A DNA stretch of 64,000 nt from Alligator mississippiensis (GCF_030867095.1 NC_081828.1:210186978-210250977); one strand, 5' to 3'. Positions 1 through 27,050 are shown, counted from the stretch's first letter. Notes: generated by a model not told the origin, from the sequence alone. Translations and numbers: made by a program.

Positions 1-1573
1 CGTCCTTCAGGTCTTTGAAGACTCTTACAAATTCCCCTACAGTCTTCTTTTCTCCAGACTGAATAATCCTGGTTCTTTCAGCCTTTCCTCATAAACCTTG
101 CCTTCTGGGCACCTAATCATTTTTGTTGCTCTGCAGTGGACTATTTCCAAATTGTCCGTGTACTTCTTGAAGTGTGGGGCCCAAAACTGGACACAGTACT
201 CCAGGTGATGCCTCGCCAGTGGTGAATAGTGTGGAAAAGTTGCTTCTTTTTCATTTACAAATGACACTCCTGTTAATATAACCCAGTATGATATTTGCCT
301 TTTTTGCACCAAGAGCACTCTAGCTCGTATTCAGGCTATGGTCCGCTGCAGCTCCCTGATCCTTCTTTGCAGTACTGTAGCCTAGCCAGTAATTTCCCAG
401 TCTGTATTTGTGCATACAGTTATTTTGTCCCAAGGGCAGGATTTTGCACTTGTTCTTGTTGAATCTCATCTGATTGATTGCAGACCGTTTCTTCCAGTCT
501 ATCCAGGTCATTCTGGATCATGGCCCTACCCTCCAAAGTGTCTGCAGCTCCACCCAACTTGGTGTCGTCCACTAATTTTGCTCAGCGTGCACTCAGTCCC
601 ATCATTGAAATCATTAATAAAGATATTAAACAATACTTGCCCCAGGACAGACTCCTGGGAACCCACTTGGTACTTCCTCCCAACTAAAATTTGAGCCATC
701 GATGACTACTTATTGAGTACGATGATCCAACCAGGTATATATCCACCTTACCATACTTTGGCCTGGTCTGTATTTCCTTACCTTGTTAATGTCCATGACA
801 TGGCAGACCGTTTCAAAGGCCTTGCTAAAGTCAAGTTATATCACGTTCACTGGTCTCTCCCTATCCCCAGAGCCTGTCATTTTATCATAGAAGGAAATCA
901 GGTTGATGATCAGGCGTGACTTGCTTTTGGTGAAGGCTCGTCAGGTTGTTCTTGGTCAGGCTGACTGTGCCTGATCACCTTGTTCTCTTCTAGGTGCTTC
1001 CTTGAGGACCTGCTTCATGGTTTGACCAATATCAAGGTCAGACTGACTGATCTGTAATTCCTTAGATCCTCCTGTGTCCCTTTCTTAAAGATGGGCACTA
1101 TATTTGCCCCTTTCCAATCATCCAGGATCTCATCCAACTTCTGTGATTACTCCAAGAGGCTAGCCAATGTCTCTGAAATTACCTCAGCCAATACCTTGAG
1201 TACCCTCGGGGGCATCCCATCCAGCCCTGCCAACTTGAAAGTATCTAGCTTCTCTAAGTAATCCCTAACCTGTTCTTCCATCACTCAGGACTGTTTATCT
1301 CCTTCCCTAGCTTTGCTACCAACTGTGTCATCTGATAGCTTCCCTCTCTTTGTGACGAATGAAGTAAAAAAGGCATTAAATACTTCAGCCCTCTCTGCAT
1401 CATCCATAACTAGATTGCCTCCTGCATTCTGTAAGGGACCTGTGGTTTCTGGTCTTTCTCTGACTCTTGACATACTTGTACAGTCCCTTTTTTTTGGCCT
1501 TTTTCTGTCCCTTGCCACTTGCATGTCAAATTGTGCCTTAGCCTTCCTAATTTTCTCCCTGCACCCCGTGTGA
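1..1573 (-). mobile_element. CR1-type LINE, reverse-transcriptase part (older, degenerate copy)
   Basis: The reverse strand reads fragments of CR1 ORF2: [16 protein letters not shown] and [10 protein letters not shown] at the low end, RT motifs in the middle, and RAEVFNAFFTSFVTKRGKL near 1330-1390. The order along the minus strand is N-terminal side at high coordinates. It is interrupted by many frameshifts and stops and is not functional. The left edge lies outside the window. Confidence 0.85.
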
Positions 1574-3225
1574 TTCATAGATGTTTGGGTCAGAAGGGAC
1601 CTTAGCAGATCATCGAGTCTGACCCCCTGCCCTGAGTAGGAAAGAGCGCTGGGGTCAGATGACCCCAGCCAGGTGCATGTCCAGCCTCCTCTTAAATACC
1701 TCCAAGGTAGGGGAGAGCACCACTTCCCTTGGAAGCCCATTCCAGATTTTGGCAACCCTTACTATGAAGAAGTTCTTCCTGACGTCTAACCTAAATCTGC
1801 TCTCTGTCCATTTGTGGCCATTGTTCCTAGTTACTCCAAGAGGTGCTCTGGTGAACAGAGCATCTCCTATTCCCTGCTGCCCTCCCCTGATGAGTTTATA
1901 GACTGCCACAAGATCACCTCTCAGCCTTCTCTTGCAGAGGCTGAAGAGATCCAGGGTCCTCAATCTCTCCTTGTAGGGCTTTGCCTGCAGTCCCCTAACC
2001 ACACGGGTGGCCCTTCTCGTTGCTGTCCACATCCCTCTTGAAGTGCAGTGCCCAAAACTGGACACGGTACTCCAACAGCAGCCTGAACAATGCCACGTAA
2101 AGGGGAAGTATCACCTCCTTGGACCTGTTTGTCATGCACCATGATAAAGTGCAGTTAGCTTTGCTGATTACTTTGTCACATTGATGACTCTTGTTCATCT
2201 TGGAGTCAACAGTAACTCCAGGATCCCTTTCCGCTGCTGTGCTGCTGAAAAGGTCATCCCCCAGCCTGTAAGCGTGTTGGTGATTCCTTCTTCATAGGTG
2301 CAGCACCTTGCACTTGTCCTTGTTGATCCTCGTTGAACTACATCCTATTCTGTTCTGCCCATTTTTCCAACTTGTCCAGATCCTCCTGAATTTGTTCCCT
2401 ACCCTCTGGTGTGTTAACTTTACCCCATAATTTGATATCATCTGTGAATTTGGACAGAGTGCTTTCCACACCCTCGTCCAAGTCACTAATGAAGACATTG
2501 AATAACACCGGTCCAAGGACCAAACCTTGCAGGACTCCACTGCCCACATCTTTCCAGGTTGATACCGACCCATCCACCACCACTTTCTGGGTGTGACCTC
2601 AAGCCAGTTTGCCACCCACCTGACTGTGTAACCATCTACTCCACAGTCGCTCAGTTTATCTATGAGAATATAATGAGATACCATATCAAAGGCCTTCTTA
2701 AAATCCAAGTAGGCATCCACCTCGATTCCTGAGTCTAAGCATTTTGTGACCTGTTCATAAAAAGAAACCAGGTTAGTCAGGCAAGATCTACCTGCTCTGA
2801 ATCCATGCTGGTTGCCTTTAGCATTGCTTTCCCTGCTGGACTCTCACAAATGTGATCCTTAATAATTTTTTCAAAGGTTTTCCCAGGGATAGAGGTGAGA
2901 CTAACTGGTCTGTAGTTACCTGAATCCTCCTTCCTCCCCTTCTTGAAAATGGGGACCACACTGGTACTTTTCCAGTCCTCTGGGACCTGACCTGAACACC
3001 ACGAGCGCTCAAACAGCTGTACCAGTGGCTCTGCTGTGACACCAGCCAGTTCCTTCACCACCCTTGGAAGAAGATCACCCGGGCCGGCTGACTTAAACAC
3101 ATCCAGTCCCTCCAGCAAGACTCTTATTATTCTTATAGAGAGTCTTATTTTCTTCCCTAGTAATATCAAAGTCCTGTTGCCTGATCTTAGCTTTTGTCCT
3201 CTCTGCTCTCTTCCATCCAAGCTAA
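1574..3225 (-). mobile_element. CR1-type LINE, 3' portion with RT domain
   Basis: The minus-strand ORF2 pieces run from DVFKSAGPGDLLPRV and GNYRPVSLTSIPGKTFEK (about 3130-2860) through AYLDFKKAFDMVSH (about 2700) and VLQGLVLGPVLFNVFISDLD to the CR1 C-terminus FRLDVRKNFFIVR and WNGLPREVV near 1800-1730. The 3' end (a TCATAG..GGTCAGAAGGGACC-type tail) lies at about 1574, against the older copy at 1-1573. It is 5'-truncated and frameshifted. Confidence 0.9.
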
Positions 3226-4674
3226 TATTAATGTGTGGTGGTTGATGTAAATATGAAGACCTTCCTGGTTCAGGGTTTAAGCCAGCCTTCGGCTCTTAGT
3301 GGTCCACATGATGGGCTCATATGTGCACAGGTTATTTCACATCTGCCACCTGCCAGGATCTTGCATTTTCCACGTTGGCTGTGCTCTCTCAGCTCATGGA
3401 GACCTGGGGTCGGTGGGCCTGAGGCCTGACTCCATCTGGCTGAAATTATCCACAGATTGGACTGTGCAAAGTTTGGTCTAAATGGGTACTACGGAGTCTT
3501 ATTCCCATACCGGGATTAGCAGTTAAAACCCCAATGTCCTCAGTGAGTTAACTGTTCGTTTCTTCTCTCTTCTATCCACCTTTGCCTCCCTCACCAGCGC
3601 CTCTTCCCTTTTCCTCCCTCTTCACTCTCAAATGACTGCTTTCTGTTTAGAGGCTCTGTTCCCTGCAGTCCCACGATGAAGTAAGCTGCTTGCAAAAACC
3701 TGTGCATCTCTAATTGAGTTAGTCTGTAAGGTTCAACTCTATTGCTTTCCATTGAAATCATCCCAGCCGATGTTAGCCTCCTGGGAAAGAAGGAGACTAA
3801 TCTGTATAATGCAAGTCTGATGGCCCTGTGTGAGGGGAGACAGGAGAGTTACGGCACTAGAGTGTAAAGAGGAAGCTAGCCAGAAGGGGAATCTCAGAGG
3901 ACTTGGGAAAGGACTGGGGTGGAGTAGAGAGGAAGAGCAATGGAGGAGGCCAGGAAAATGCTTGAAGGAGAGAGAAACAAGAGATGGGGATGGGGGAGAG
4001 ACAGGCATTCTCTCTGGAGAGGCTCTTCTCAGTGACTTGCAGCCTCCAAGGACATCAGAGCTACCTGGGAAAGAGGCAGCAACAGGGGATGGTCCCAAGC
4101 CATGAAAGTTAACCAGGTACTTGAGCCTTTAAACTTTGTAGGCCAGATTTTGCTCTCCTTGAAGTTTTTGGCTAAGCCTCCACTGGCTTCAGTGTAGTCA
4201 GCACCAGGCCTTTTGGCCAATAATTTCTGTTAGAGCTGGGTTGGTGTCCAGTTGTCTGATCTTGGGAGGTTTCAGCCCAGAGCCTTGTGAATGAATGCCC
4301 TCCATGATGGGGCCATCTCTAACCTGGTTTTTCACTGTCAGCTAGTATAAAGGACGGGTCGTCTTTGAGCAAGGTCTGCTTTGCACATACTGACCCCCAA
4401 AATTAGGCAGTGAAGCCACCTTGAGTGCACACATCTGCCCCTAATCTCTAGCATGCTGGAGATGGAGTTGTCAAGAGAAGTGGCTAGGAGGGAAGGCCCT
4501 TGGGGTAGCTTCACTGCCTCATTTTGGGGTCTAGCACATGTGGAAAGGGAGTAGACAGGCAGGTCATGCTTCTTGGTAGGGCTCTAGATACTGCTATGGA
4601 AGCAGTAGAGAAACATCTTACACGTTCAGTGCTGAGTTAATCTAATAACCACTTTTCTCTTTATCTCCTTCCAG
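3226..4674. other. intron of the MAP3K2/3-like gene, no gene seen
   Basis: I see no coding exon or recognisable repeat here. A purine-rich stretch lies at about 3875-4015 (many GGA/GAG runs). A pyrimidine tract with acceptor ttccag leads into the exon at 4675. Confidence 0.5.
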
Positions 4675-18544
<13,870 letters not shown>

Positions 18545-21500
18545 ACCCTCGCGAGGGGCAGGGGAAATGCGGGCGGAGGATACGAGGAAAAGGGAAGGGA
18601 AACAAAACAGACCCATGGGCTTATGCACTCTGAAAACTCAGCCCTCAGCCTCCTGTTTGTGTTACTCCAGGTCCCCTGGGTCTGAGGTCGCATGATCAGT
18701 CGCACCTCATTGTCAGCAAGGGGACCAGTTTCTAAACTGCACTTATGCACCAGCTGGCTATGGAGAACAGCTGTCGCCATGACTTGGGCTAGAAGCAGTT
18801 CAGAATTAGGGGTTGCCCTCCTAACACATCGGTGGTCGGGTGAACCACAAACTGAGCAGCCCTGTTGCCAGTGGGTGTCTGTGGCACAGAGGAGCTTGGG
18901 ATGGCAAGCAGTCGTCATGTCACTTATCTCCAAGGCATGAAGTGGACCGGACCTACCACCCCTCGCTGGGCCACTGTGAAAGGAGCACCGCCAGCTGCAT
19001 CCTTGAGGGCAGCCGTCACTGTCTCAGCAGAGAAAAAGGGTGCTCCGTAATAATCACTGCAGGACTTGGGCGTGAAGCAGACCGAGATGAATCCAGGACG
19101 AGGAACGATTGACACGTGTGCCTCAATCCATTTGAAGAGAGAAAGGAGTCCTCTTGTGGGAGCTGAAAGTGGGAGGCGGTGGGAAGCCAGTGACCATAAC
19201 AGCATCTCCAGCTCTTCGGAGAGGCCAGATTCACGCTGCTTTGTGCCTTATGTGGTTATAGTCAATCAGCATTACCCTGATTCACCCCAGGGTGTCCAGT
19301 CAAGGGGTGACTGCCCAAGCAGTCCTGTTGACTCTGCATTTCTGTGCCTGCAAAACAGCTCAAATGCAAGGCGTTACTTTTCCCTGGATGTGGAAAGCCG
19401 CCCGTAAGGGACTGACTGCCAACGGTTGCCAGAGGACATTGGGGCATTCGTTGTCCAGCAGACAAGTGGGTCTCAATGGGACCTGCCGCTCAGTACAAGC
19501 CAGTTCTTCAGGGCCTGATCCTGAAACAAAGGGGGAGGGGACGGGGACGGGGCATTTCTTTGAGAGCAATTGTCCTCTCATCTTCCTGTCTTTGCCAACC
19601 TGTGGCCAGTGCCGTTGTGCTGCTAACAAAGGGTCCAATGTGCCAAGGACTGAGCACCTGCCACTGCATCTTGCAGGACCAGGTCTCATGACAGTGCAGA
19701 AAGGTTGTCTTTTTTTCCACCCCACGAAGGCTCAGCTCCTCCAAGTGAGACAGTGGAGATGCACGCACCAGCTGCAGGCTCATTCTGCTTCATCCTGAGA
19801 TGCCCTGGGGGTTTCCAGTGCCTGGGAATCAGGAAGGACCTTGATTCCCAGCCTAGCAGAGCCATGATTTTGTCATCTCTGGGTCCCACTTTGCAAACAG
19901 CATGAGACGAGCTGCTGTCCCTGGGATAGGGAACAATCCTGCCACGCTTCCAAGACCCTGAACCCACCAGTTGTGTGTGTCTATCCCCACCCCGAAGCCC
20001 CTAGGAAATGTTAAAGGATAACTGAACGCTCCACATGGCAGGGGAGGCAGTGTGTCTGGAGAGGAGTTGGGGGTAGGATCACCTATGCAGCTGATGCAGA
20101 GTTGTATGCACACCCCCAAAATGCCACAGTACATACCAAATTAACCATGTAATGCCTGTCCCAGCACACTGCCTAGGGAACGCTGTTGCAATGGGATGTG
20201 TGCCTTGCTCAGACACCAGGAGTCCTGTGCTTTCCAACCTATTTATGCCTCCTAGTGCACTCAGTTGGCTTGATTCTTCTTTCATGGATGCTGGTCTCAA
20301 TCAGGAGCTTCACCACCTCCCCCTGCACTTTACATCAGTGATATAAAATGAAGATGATCAGCGCCCAGGCCAGTGAGTTATTCATTGCAGTCATAAACTG
20401 TCACATATTGTTATTCACATGGGCAGTGTTTATCTCTTTAATAACCTTTGCCAAAAACAATATTACAGTAGAGCACACGATATCCTGGCAACTGCATTGT
20501 GGTGCAAGCTGTTTTGGCCCGTTGCTTTGCTAAGGAGGTGGAAAGAGTTAAAAATGTGGCCTCAAATGCTGACCTGATTCCTCCTTCCCTTTCAGTATGT
20601 GAACTGGAATGATACATGCAGGGTAGTTTTAAAGCTGGGTCTGTCCAGATCAAGCAGGAGCAGGGACTTGGTAGAGGAAAAGATGTGGAAGCAGCTATTG
20701 CAATCTCTGGGGTAAATGCCACATATCAGGCCTGACTTTTTTTCTTTTCCCCCATATTGTGGCTTCCTCTTGCATGTGCAATGGTGTACATGTGCTCTTC
20801 CACCAGTTTCCACTACATGTGTGGCTAAATTTGCACATACAAAACCTGCTTGTCCGGTATTGATCACAAGGGAGAGTTAAGCAGTTGTTGCTTTTAAAGA
20901 TGCTTTAATTTGTTTATGGCCTGCAATTATGGGTTAAATCTTGAACCTTTCTGTGTTTAGATGCCTGGTAGAGACGATATTCAGCTGTCGGCACGGGACT
21001 GGTAAAAGGCCTGTGCACCAAAGAAATTCCCCTTAAACTCTGTTTAGGACCTAGGTAGGACTTAACACTTCTACTGTGCACTTAGGCATACTTTACTTCA
21101 CAAAGAAAGCAGGCAGCAGTGATGAAATGAGCACGGCTGGGGTAGCCTCAGTCCAATGCACCAGGTGTTCAAAAAAAACCAGAGTCTAAATTTAAAATAT
21201 TTGCTTGCAATTAAAAAGAGGAGCTGAAATCAATTTTGTCTGTGCAATTCTCCCTCCTCCCTCTCCCAGTCTTGTGCCTAGAAGTGAAGACCCATGTACC
21301 AAAGTGGAAGAGCCCAAGCTGTTTTCTCTGCTGGGAAATGCACAAAGTAAAAAAGTAAAATCAGTGAACATGAAAGCAGTTTTAGATCTGGAGAAGTCGT
21401 ATGGGCAGATGACTTCCCTATGGGGAGTGCAGGGGATAAAACGAATACAACTTCAGAGATATGTACTAGTGCTCTGTATAAATGACTGAAAATCCAGAAT

Positions 21501-22593
21501 CGACTTTAATGTGCATTGGCTCAGAGCTGTCATTTTCTACTAAATTTTATGGGGCAGTTCAGGGGAAAAAGAAATAGTTCTCATTCTCTAGGGCATTTGG
21601 TAGAACTTCGCCTTGAGGGAATAGCTGAATGTACTGTCAGTAACCTTGTAACAGTGGTTTTTAATATTAATCTGATAGTTCCCCCTTAAACCAGCACAGT
21701 TAAGGTTTTTAAGTCCTTAATTACTCTTCAGTAAATTGAGAACAGAGTCCTGTTCCCGGCCACGCCATCTGGACTTGATCCTACATGCCACAGTTGGGCT
21801 CTTGGGAAATCTCGACTCCGAGCACTGAAATACGAAATATATGCTGATGGCTCAGGCAGGGCTTAAGTATGCCGTGGCGCACTAAGCTGTTTGCAAACGC
21901 GTTCTCCGGTGCTCCCTTCCTCCCTCAAATGGAAAGTCAGGACAGGGACCCAGCGGAGTTTGTAAGGGCGCTTTGCAACCTGCCCTATGGCAGCAAGGAC
22001 TGAGCTGTGACTTAAGGTCACAGTGCCTTTCACTGGGCACATGACTTCCCTCTCCACCGGCTTAACAGCATGATAGGAGGCAGTGTCACTGCCAGCCTAC
22101 TTGTTGGTGAGAGATGTGTCGGCTCCTCACCAACTACCTGTCCCCTCTGCATTGTGGGCCATGATGCTTGGTGCCCATGTAGAGGGGCACCACCTATATC
22201 CAGGTTCACCTGTGCTGGGGACTAGCCCGGCTTGTGACTGAGCCTTACAAGAACCAACCTGCATGCACTCGGAGAAGGGGTAGAGAGCACTGCCTTAGCT
22301 GTGCTCTCCAAAGGGCTATAAGAAACTCTTCCCAAGTGGCTTTGTGTTGGCAGAGCACCCTGCCACCCTGTCCCCCACCCCAGCTGATGCTGCAGCACTG
22401 CAGCCTGGCATCCTGCTGTTCCAACGGGCCGAGTCCTCGGGATGAGCTGAGAGCTCAGGGTGCTCTACAGGACCAAAGGCAGCAGGCACTGGCAGGCTCC
22501 ATCCTCACAGGCCTGGTGCAAACAGAGCTTCCAGTGACTTGGGTAGGAGAGAGGCAGGGTTAGGCAACGCAGACCCTTGTGACTGTGCCCTCC

Positions 22594-22641
22594 TAGTTAA
22601 TGCTCCCTGCTAACAGAGCATTAACTAAATGCTCTGTTAGC
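22594..22641. repeat. two overlapping hairpins sharing a middle arm
   Basis: TAGTTAATGCTC (22594-22605) is the exact reverse complement of 22616-22627. The segment 22609-22622 (GCTAACAGAGCATT) is the exact reverse complement of 22628-22641. The two stems cannot form together. The site lies in the presumed kinase 3' UTR. Confidence 0.7.
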
Positions 22642-22845
22642 TAAATCACATAGGACAATGCCCAATAGGGGAGAACTCGGCTCCCACAAAGCAGGGCAGC
22701 ACAAAGCCGACGTCACACCCAGCTCCATACAGCGGTGCAGAGTCCAGTACAGGGGTGAACTGCACCTTCCAGGTCCCCTCCTGACACGTGCACAGCTGGG
22801 CACTGGGATCTCCTCCTGCCTTTCTCTGCTCTTCTCCTCTCCTCT

Positions 22846-22886
22846 ATGTGTGTGTGTCTGTGTGTGTGTGCGCGCGCGTGTGTGTA
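22846..22886. repeat. (TG)n/(CG)n alternating purine-pyrimidine tract
   Basis: An alternating TG tract contains a CGCGCGCG core; such tracts can adopt Z-DNA. Confidence 0.9.
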
Positions 22887-24051
22887 CAGATATGAATCAC
22901 TCCTCAGGTGCCTTTGCCTTTTTATTTTTTTTTTAAATGACCCTTGCAGTGTTTTTTATGTACAAAACAGAACTAGGGAAAGAGACTGTAATTATATTCC
23001 ATGTATATTTTTTTTTCTATGTAGTGGATTTGAAAGTACTTTCATCCAGTGTATAGTAGAAGCATTTTGCTTGGATCAAATATTGCTCTGGGTTCCTTTT
23101 GCAATATTACCGAGACTGTATAATCTTGTACATGTATAATAATGTTTTCCTTCTCTAGGGAAAAGGCTCAAGTGTGATATTGTATATCATCTGACTTTTA
23201 TATTGTAGCCTCTAAATCTGTATGATTCCTTCACACCAGGCCAAAAATAACTAGATGGCAAGTTGTATGTAAGGAAACAGAGCTTGGGATTACAGAAAGC
23301 TGACTGCCAGAGGGCAAGACTGAGGCTGAAATTCAAACCCAGGGGCCTTGTATGACTCAGCCGGTGGAAGCAGCTGTAAAGTGTTTTCTTTTTTTTTAAT
23401 TGAAAAAAATAGAATATTTAAGCAATTAATGGACTGTACTAGAAATAATGTATTTGTTAAGTTCTGAGACTTGAAATCTCTATGCATCATTTTGTCCAAA
23501 GCTGGACCAAGCCTGCAGTACAATACATCCCATCCCACCCTCCCTGTACTTGGGGCAGCCTCACTGTTTGGATGTGCAGACAGAGATCACATTTGAGCTG
23601 GGAGGCTGTTGATGAGGAAGCATTGAGTAGGGTGGAGTTGGGAAGAGGGGATTGTATTCCTCTGCCTGGGACCAGAGCTCTCAGCCTGGTTGTAGCTGTG
23701 GTATCTAATGCATTGTAGCTGGAATCTGAGCAGCAGCGTCATGACCGAGAGCAGGGTCTAGCCCTCTTGCAGTGTGGTTCCCAGCTGCCTCCCTAAGCAG
23801 CCGTGTTTTCACACGGGCCCTTTTTCAAGGGCTGCAATCTGACTTCAGGAGCAGCACGGTCTGCTATGCAAGTGGCTCACTGGCAGCAGCTCTGGGAGGC
23901 GGCTGGACTCAGGAACATGACTGCGGAGTCACAAATCCTCCCTCCTCCCAGTGTGCTAATAATTCCTGTGGCCTCAATAAAGGTGCATCCCTCTCCCCGC
24001 ACTGACATGGTGACTCTGGCCGTAGACTGAAAGGAGGGAGTAGAGCTAGAA

Positions 24052-24238
24052 CAGCAGCGGGCGATTATTTTGGGCGGAGAGCCGCCTACTGAGTTTTGGC
24101 AAACCATCAAGGACTGCATGACAGGCAGCCAGGGGCAGATAAATATTAATTTTCTAAATTTTTTAGGGGCCCCACGGGCTGGATAGAATGGGCTGGCGGG
24201 CTACATCTGGCCCCCGGGCTGCATTTTGCCCACCCCTG
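24052..24238. mobile_element. non-autonomous hAT-type element (MITE)
   Basis: The 187-bp element has inverted ends CAGCAGCGGGCGA and, at the right, TTTTGCCCACCCCTG, the usual CAGNGGTGGGCAA hAT termini. It is flanked by an 8-bp target duplication, AGCTAGAA (24044-24051) and AGCTAGGA (24239-24246), with one mismatch. It has no coding capacity. Confidence 0.85.
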
Positions 24239-24669
24239 AGCTAGGATGTCTTCCTGTTCCCTGACCACCACCAGCCTGCAGGGGCCAGGGACAGATTAAG
24301 TAGGTGAATCAAGCCTTTTAAATCTTAGTCACAGCACTTCTGATGCTAGCAAGGCAGCAATGATGGATTCGCCGTATCCCATCAAACTAAAAGTTCGTGC
24401 TCCTTATTCATTGCTTGAGGCCATCCATGTTGGTGACTGGCAAGGCTGGTCTTTGGCCGTCATTGTTAGAAGCACGATCCTTTGCTGCCTGAGCTGAAGC
24501 AGTAGTTTCATTAGCTGTCAGATGCAGTAGATGTTTAGTCTCCTACTTCTCTTATTCTCCTATTCTCCTGTGGTCTGATGTTAAAGGGAGATGTGAATAA
24601 TTTTATGTATGCAAATAGTCTCATCAAATGAGGCTGCTCATGTGCACACATTTACTCACGTGGATAAGT

Positions 24670-24785
24670 TCTTTGTTGGACCAGGGCCAAAGTTAGAAAG
24701 CAGATGCATCAAAAGACCTAATTGTCTAACATCTCTTTCAGTTGGTCCAATAAAAAGATATCACCAAAAACGCCTCTCCAATGAT
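24670..24785 (+). mobile_element. SINE-like / 3'-end repeat (TTGGTCCAATAAAAAGATATCA)
   Basis: GCAGATGCATC and GTTGGTCCAATAAAAAGATA match the tail of a dispersed repeat also seen at 53727-53884 in this window (GGATGCATAG, ATTAGACCAATAAGA). The class is uncertain. Confidence 0.45.
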
Positions 24786-25210
24786 ATAACAAACCTCATC
24801 TGACATGTCCTGCATTTGATCAAAGATGCTATCAGTATTATAGCACTTCAGCAGGGAAGCACACCAGCACTTGCACTGAGAGCGGTGCATCAAGTATGTC
24901 TAAGTCATTTCAACTTTGGCAGAACCAACCCCATGTGAAACAAGCTAATACTGCAGGTTTGGGAAGCAGGACGCCTTGTTGAATGTACTTTGTAAAATGC
25001 TGTAAACCCTTTTTATTTTCTGATGCATGAAATTAAATATTTTTAAATGTGGTATTATGAAACCAATGTTCTCATTTTATTGGAGGGAAAAATAATAGGA
25101 GTGTTTCTATTATGAGATGAAATAAGCAGTATGATATATACATGCACACACACGTGCGCATATGCCAAATACGTAGCACATATGTATGCTCCAGGGTCTA
25201 ATGCGTCCAG

Positions 25211-25645
25211 GCAGGTCAGCGCTGCTCAACCTTTTGGCCCTGCAGGCCAGATGAGTGCCATGGGGCTGACCCCTGGGGTTTGGCCCCACATGCCCAGATC
25301 TGGCATCTTGCTGCCTGGATTGGGCCCTGCATGCCTACTTTCCACCTTGTGCTGCCTGGATCCAATCTTGTGCACCCAGATAAGACTGCGTGTGCCAGGA
25401 TCAGGCCCCACCCACCCAGACCTGACCTCGTACACTTGGATCCTGCACTGCGCGGCTCGGATCAGGCGCTGCACTGCCCTGACCCCAAGTACCTGATCTA
25501 GCTTGCAGGCCCACCCTGTCTGCCCATACGGTTTCCCATACGCCTGGAAATTTGGTGCTGGGGGAGCAGCAATTAACACTGCCACCACTCACCCACAGCC
25601 AAATTTTTGGACCTGTGGGGAGCCCTCCAGGTTGGACGATACGAA
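25211..25645 (-). mobile_element. possible hAT-like non-autonomous element (TGCTCAACC end)
   Basis: The left end (CTGCTCAACCTTTTGGCCCTGCAGG) resembles the element end at 33266 (GGGGTGCTCAACC). On the reverse strand, 25555-25622 resembles 33345-33425 (GGAAATTTGAC, GAGTGGTG, ACTGCCAAGTT). The two are probably related copies in opposite orientation. The ends are not clear, so the borders are approximate. Confidence 0.4.
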
Positions 25646-26825
25646 GCTGAGGGCCAGGAGCTGAGTTCCCTGAACTAGGCTACGATAGCTTCCTATTCCA
25701 GCTGCGTTGCAGTGCTCTGCCCCTGACTTTCTGGATGAGCATCCCCCTGTTCAGGGGACGTTGGTCTGAGGGGCTGAGGATGGGTAGGTGGGAGGGGAGT
25801 GGGGAAGCTCTTGTCTGCAGAGCCATAGACAGCCTGAGCTGGAGCAGCTCTGCCTGCTTGCCTTGCTGTTGTGTTGCAAGGAGCAGAGCTTTGCCCACGA
25901 GGGAATCCAGGCCTCCGTTGTGAGAGGAACGTCAGACTTCAGACATGTTGAAGCCTCAGTTGTGAACGCGGGCCATATGCACAAGTGACCCGTTCAGGCT
26001 AGTGGCCCTGTGCACTTTCATGGGACTGCTTTCCTGAGCAAAAATCATAGGCTAATGCACGCTAAGTCTTTCCATGATTGAGGCATAAATCAGCTTTAGG
26101 TTGTGGCGGCTTCTTGGCAAGTGCTATTGCTACTTGGAAGTAATGGAGATTGTACCTCAACAGGGGTGGGTGTGTATTCCCCAAGGCGTTTGTATCAAGG
26201 TCTTCATGACCTGTGCAGCTTAAATCCTAACAGCAAATGGGACAACAAGCACACAGAGTAAATATTTCCACGGGGACCCTCCTAGTTCTCCAGTTTATCC
26301 TCCGCTCCCAGGACTGAGACCTATTGCTCCGCGGCGATAGCATGTGACGATGAATGGGATAAGATTCCTGGGCTGGGCATTGATGCCACAGTGCGAGTTC
26401 ATTTCAACTCAAGGTGGGTAGAAGAGTCTCGATTAACAAAAGAAATGCGCTCCCCCTTTGTAAGACAGTACTGAGCAGCTCCAACCGCCTTGCAAAGTGC
26501 AGTCCCGCCGTGCCTCAGAAGCGGTGGTTTTGGGCGACACGTCTCGCCACCTGGCTGCACGCCTCGATCAGAAGGGAGCAAAGGCTGCCCGGTGGCAGGG
26601 TCGTGGCACCGAGCCTCTTTGCCGAGCATCCGCGGCGCGGCACCGCGGGGGAGCTGCTCGACGCCCCTCGGGCACGGCGCTGATTCGGTAGCCGTCTTGC
26701 GGAGAGAGAGGATCGTGTTGTGCAGGACATCTGGGCGAGAAGAAATCAGATGATCGTCGCTGTCGTCAATTGTGGGGAGCAAAGCACCAGCCTGAAGCTT
26801 GAGCTACGGGGCAAGGAGCTGAGTC

Positions 26826-27050
26826 TCACCATCACAGGCGAGGAGGGTGGGAAGGGACCTCAGGAGTCACATTTGGTGCAATGCCCGCTCAGAGCAGGAC
26901 CAGCCCCAACTAGAGCATTGCAGCCCTGGCTTTGTCTACCCGTGTCTTGAAAACCTCCAAGGATGGAGCATGCACCCCCCGGCTGTGCAGCCTGATCCAG
27001 CGCTTCCCCGCCCTCCTAGTGGGAGACATTCTCCTGACACCCCAGGCTGC
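26826..27050 (-). mobile_element. CR1 LINE 3' end in the ACAA1 upstream region
   Basis: The stretch holding GGGAAGGGACCTCAGGAG, CAGAGCAGGACCAGCCCC and CTTGAAAACCTCCAAGGATG is the reverse complement of the CR1 3' end. It lies 370-600 bp upstream of the ACAA1 start, partly inside the CpG island. Confidence 0.8.

Larger units (their letters stand above)
18545..23230 (+). other. probable long 3' UTR of the MAP3K2/3-like gene, then intergenic DNA
   Basis: No exon-like reading frame is visible after the stop. From about 22930 to 23230 the DNA becomes AT-rich, with TTTT tracts, TGTA motifs (TGTACAAAACAG, CATGTATA, TGTATAATAAT) and little repeat signature, which looks like the distal end of a long vertebrate 3' UTR. 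I see no canonical AATAAA at that end; one occurs further on, near 23976. The UTR extent is an inference. Confidence 0.4.
23231..26500. other. intergenic region between the kinase gene and ACAA1
   Basis: Apart from the repeats listed separately (hAT element, SINE-like piece, hAT-like piece), no gene, RNA gene or strong signal is visible. An AATAAA lies near 23976. Confidence 0.5.

Noticed and set aside
26399-26782. Overlapping open frames upstream of ACAA1
   Set aside because: They come from the CpG-rich composition, with several frames open on both strands at once and no family signature.
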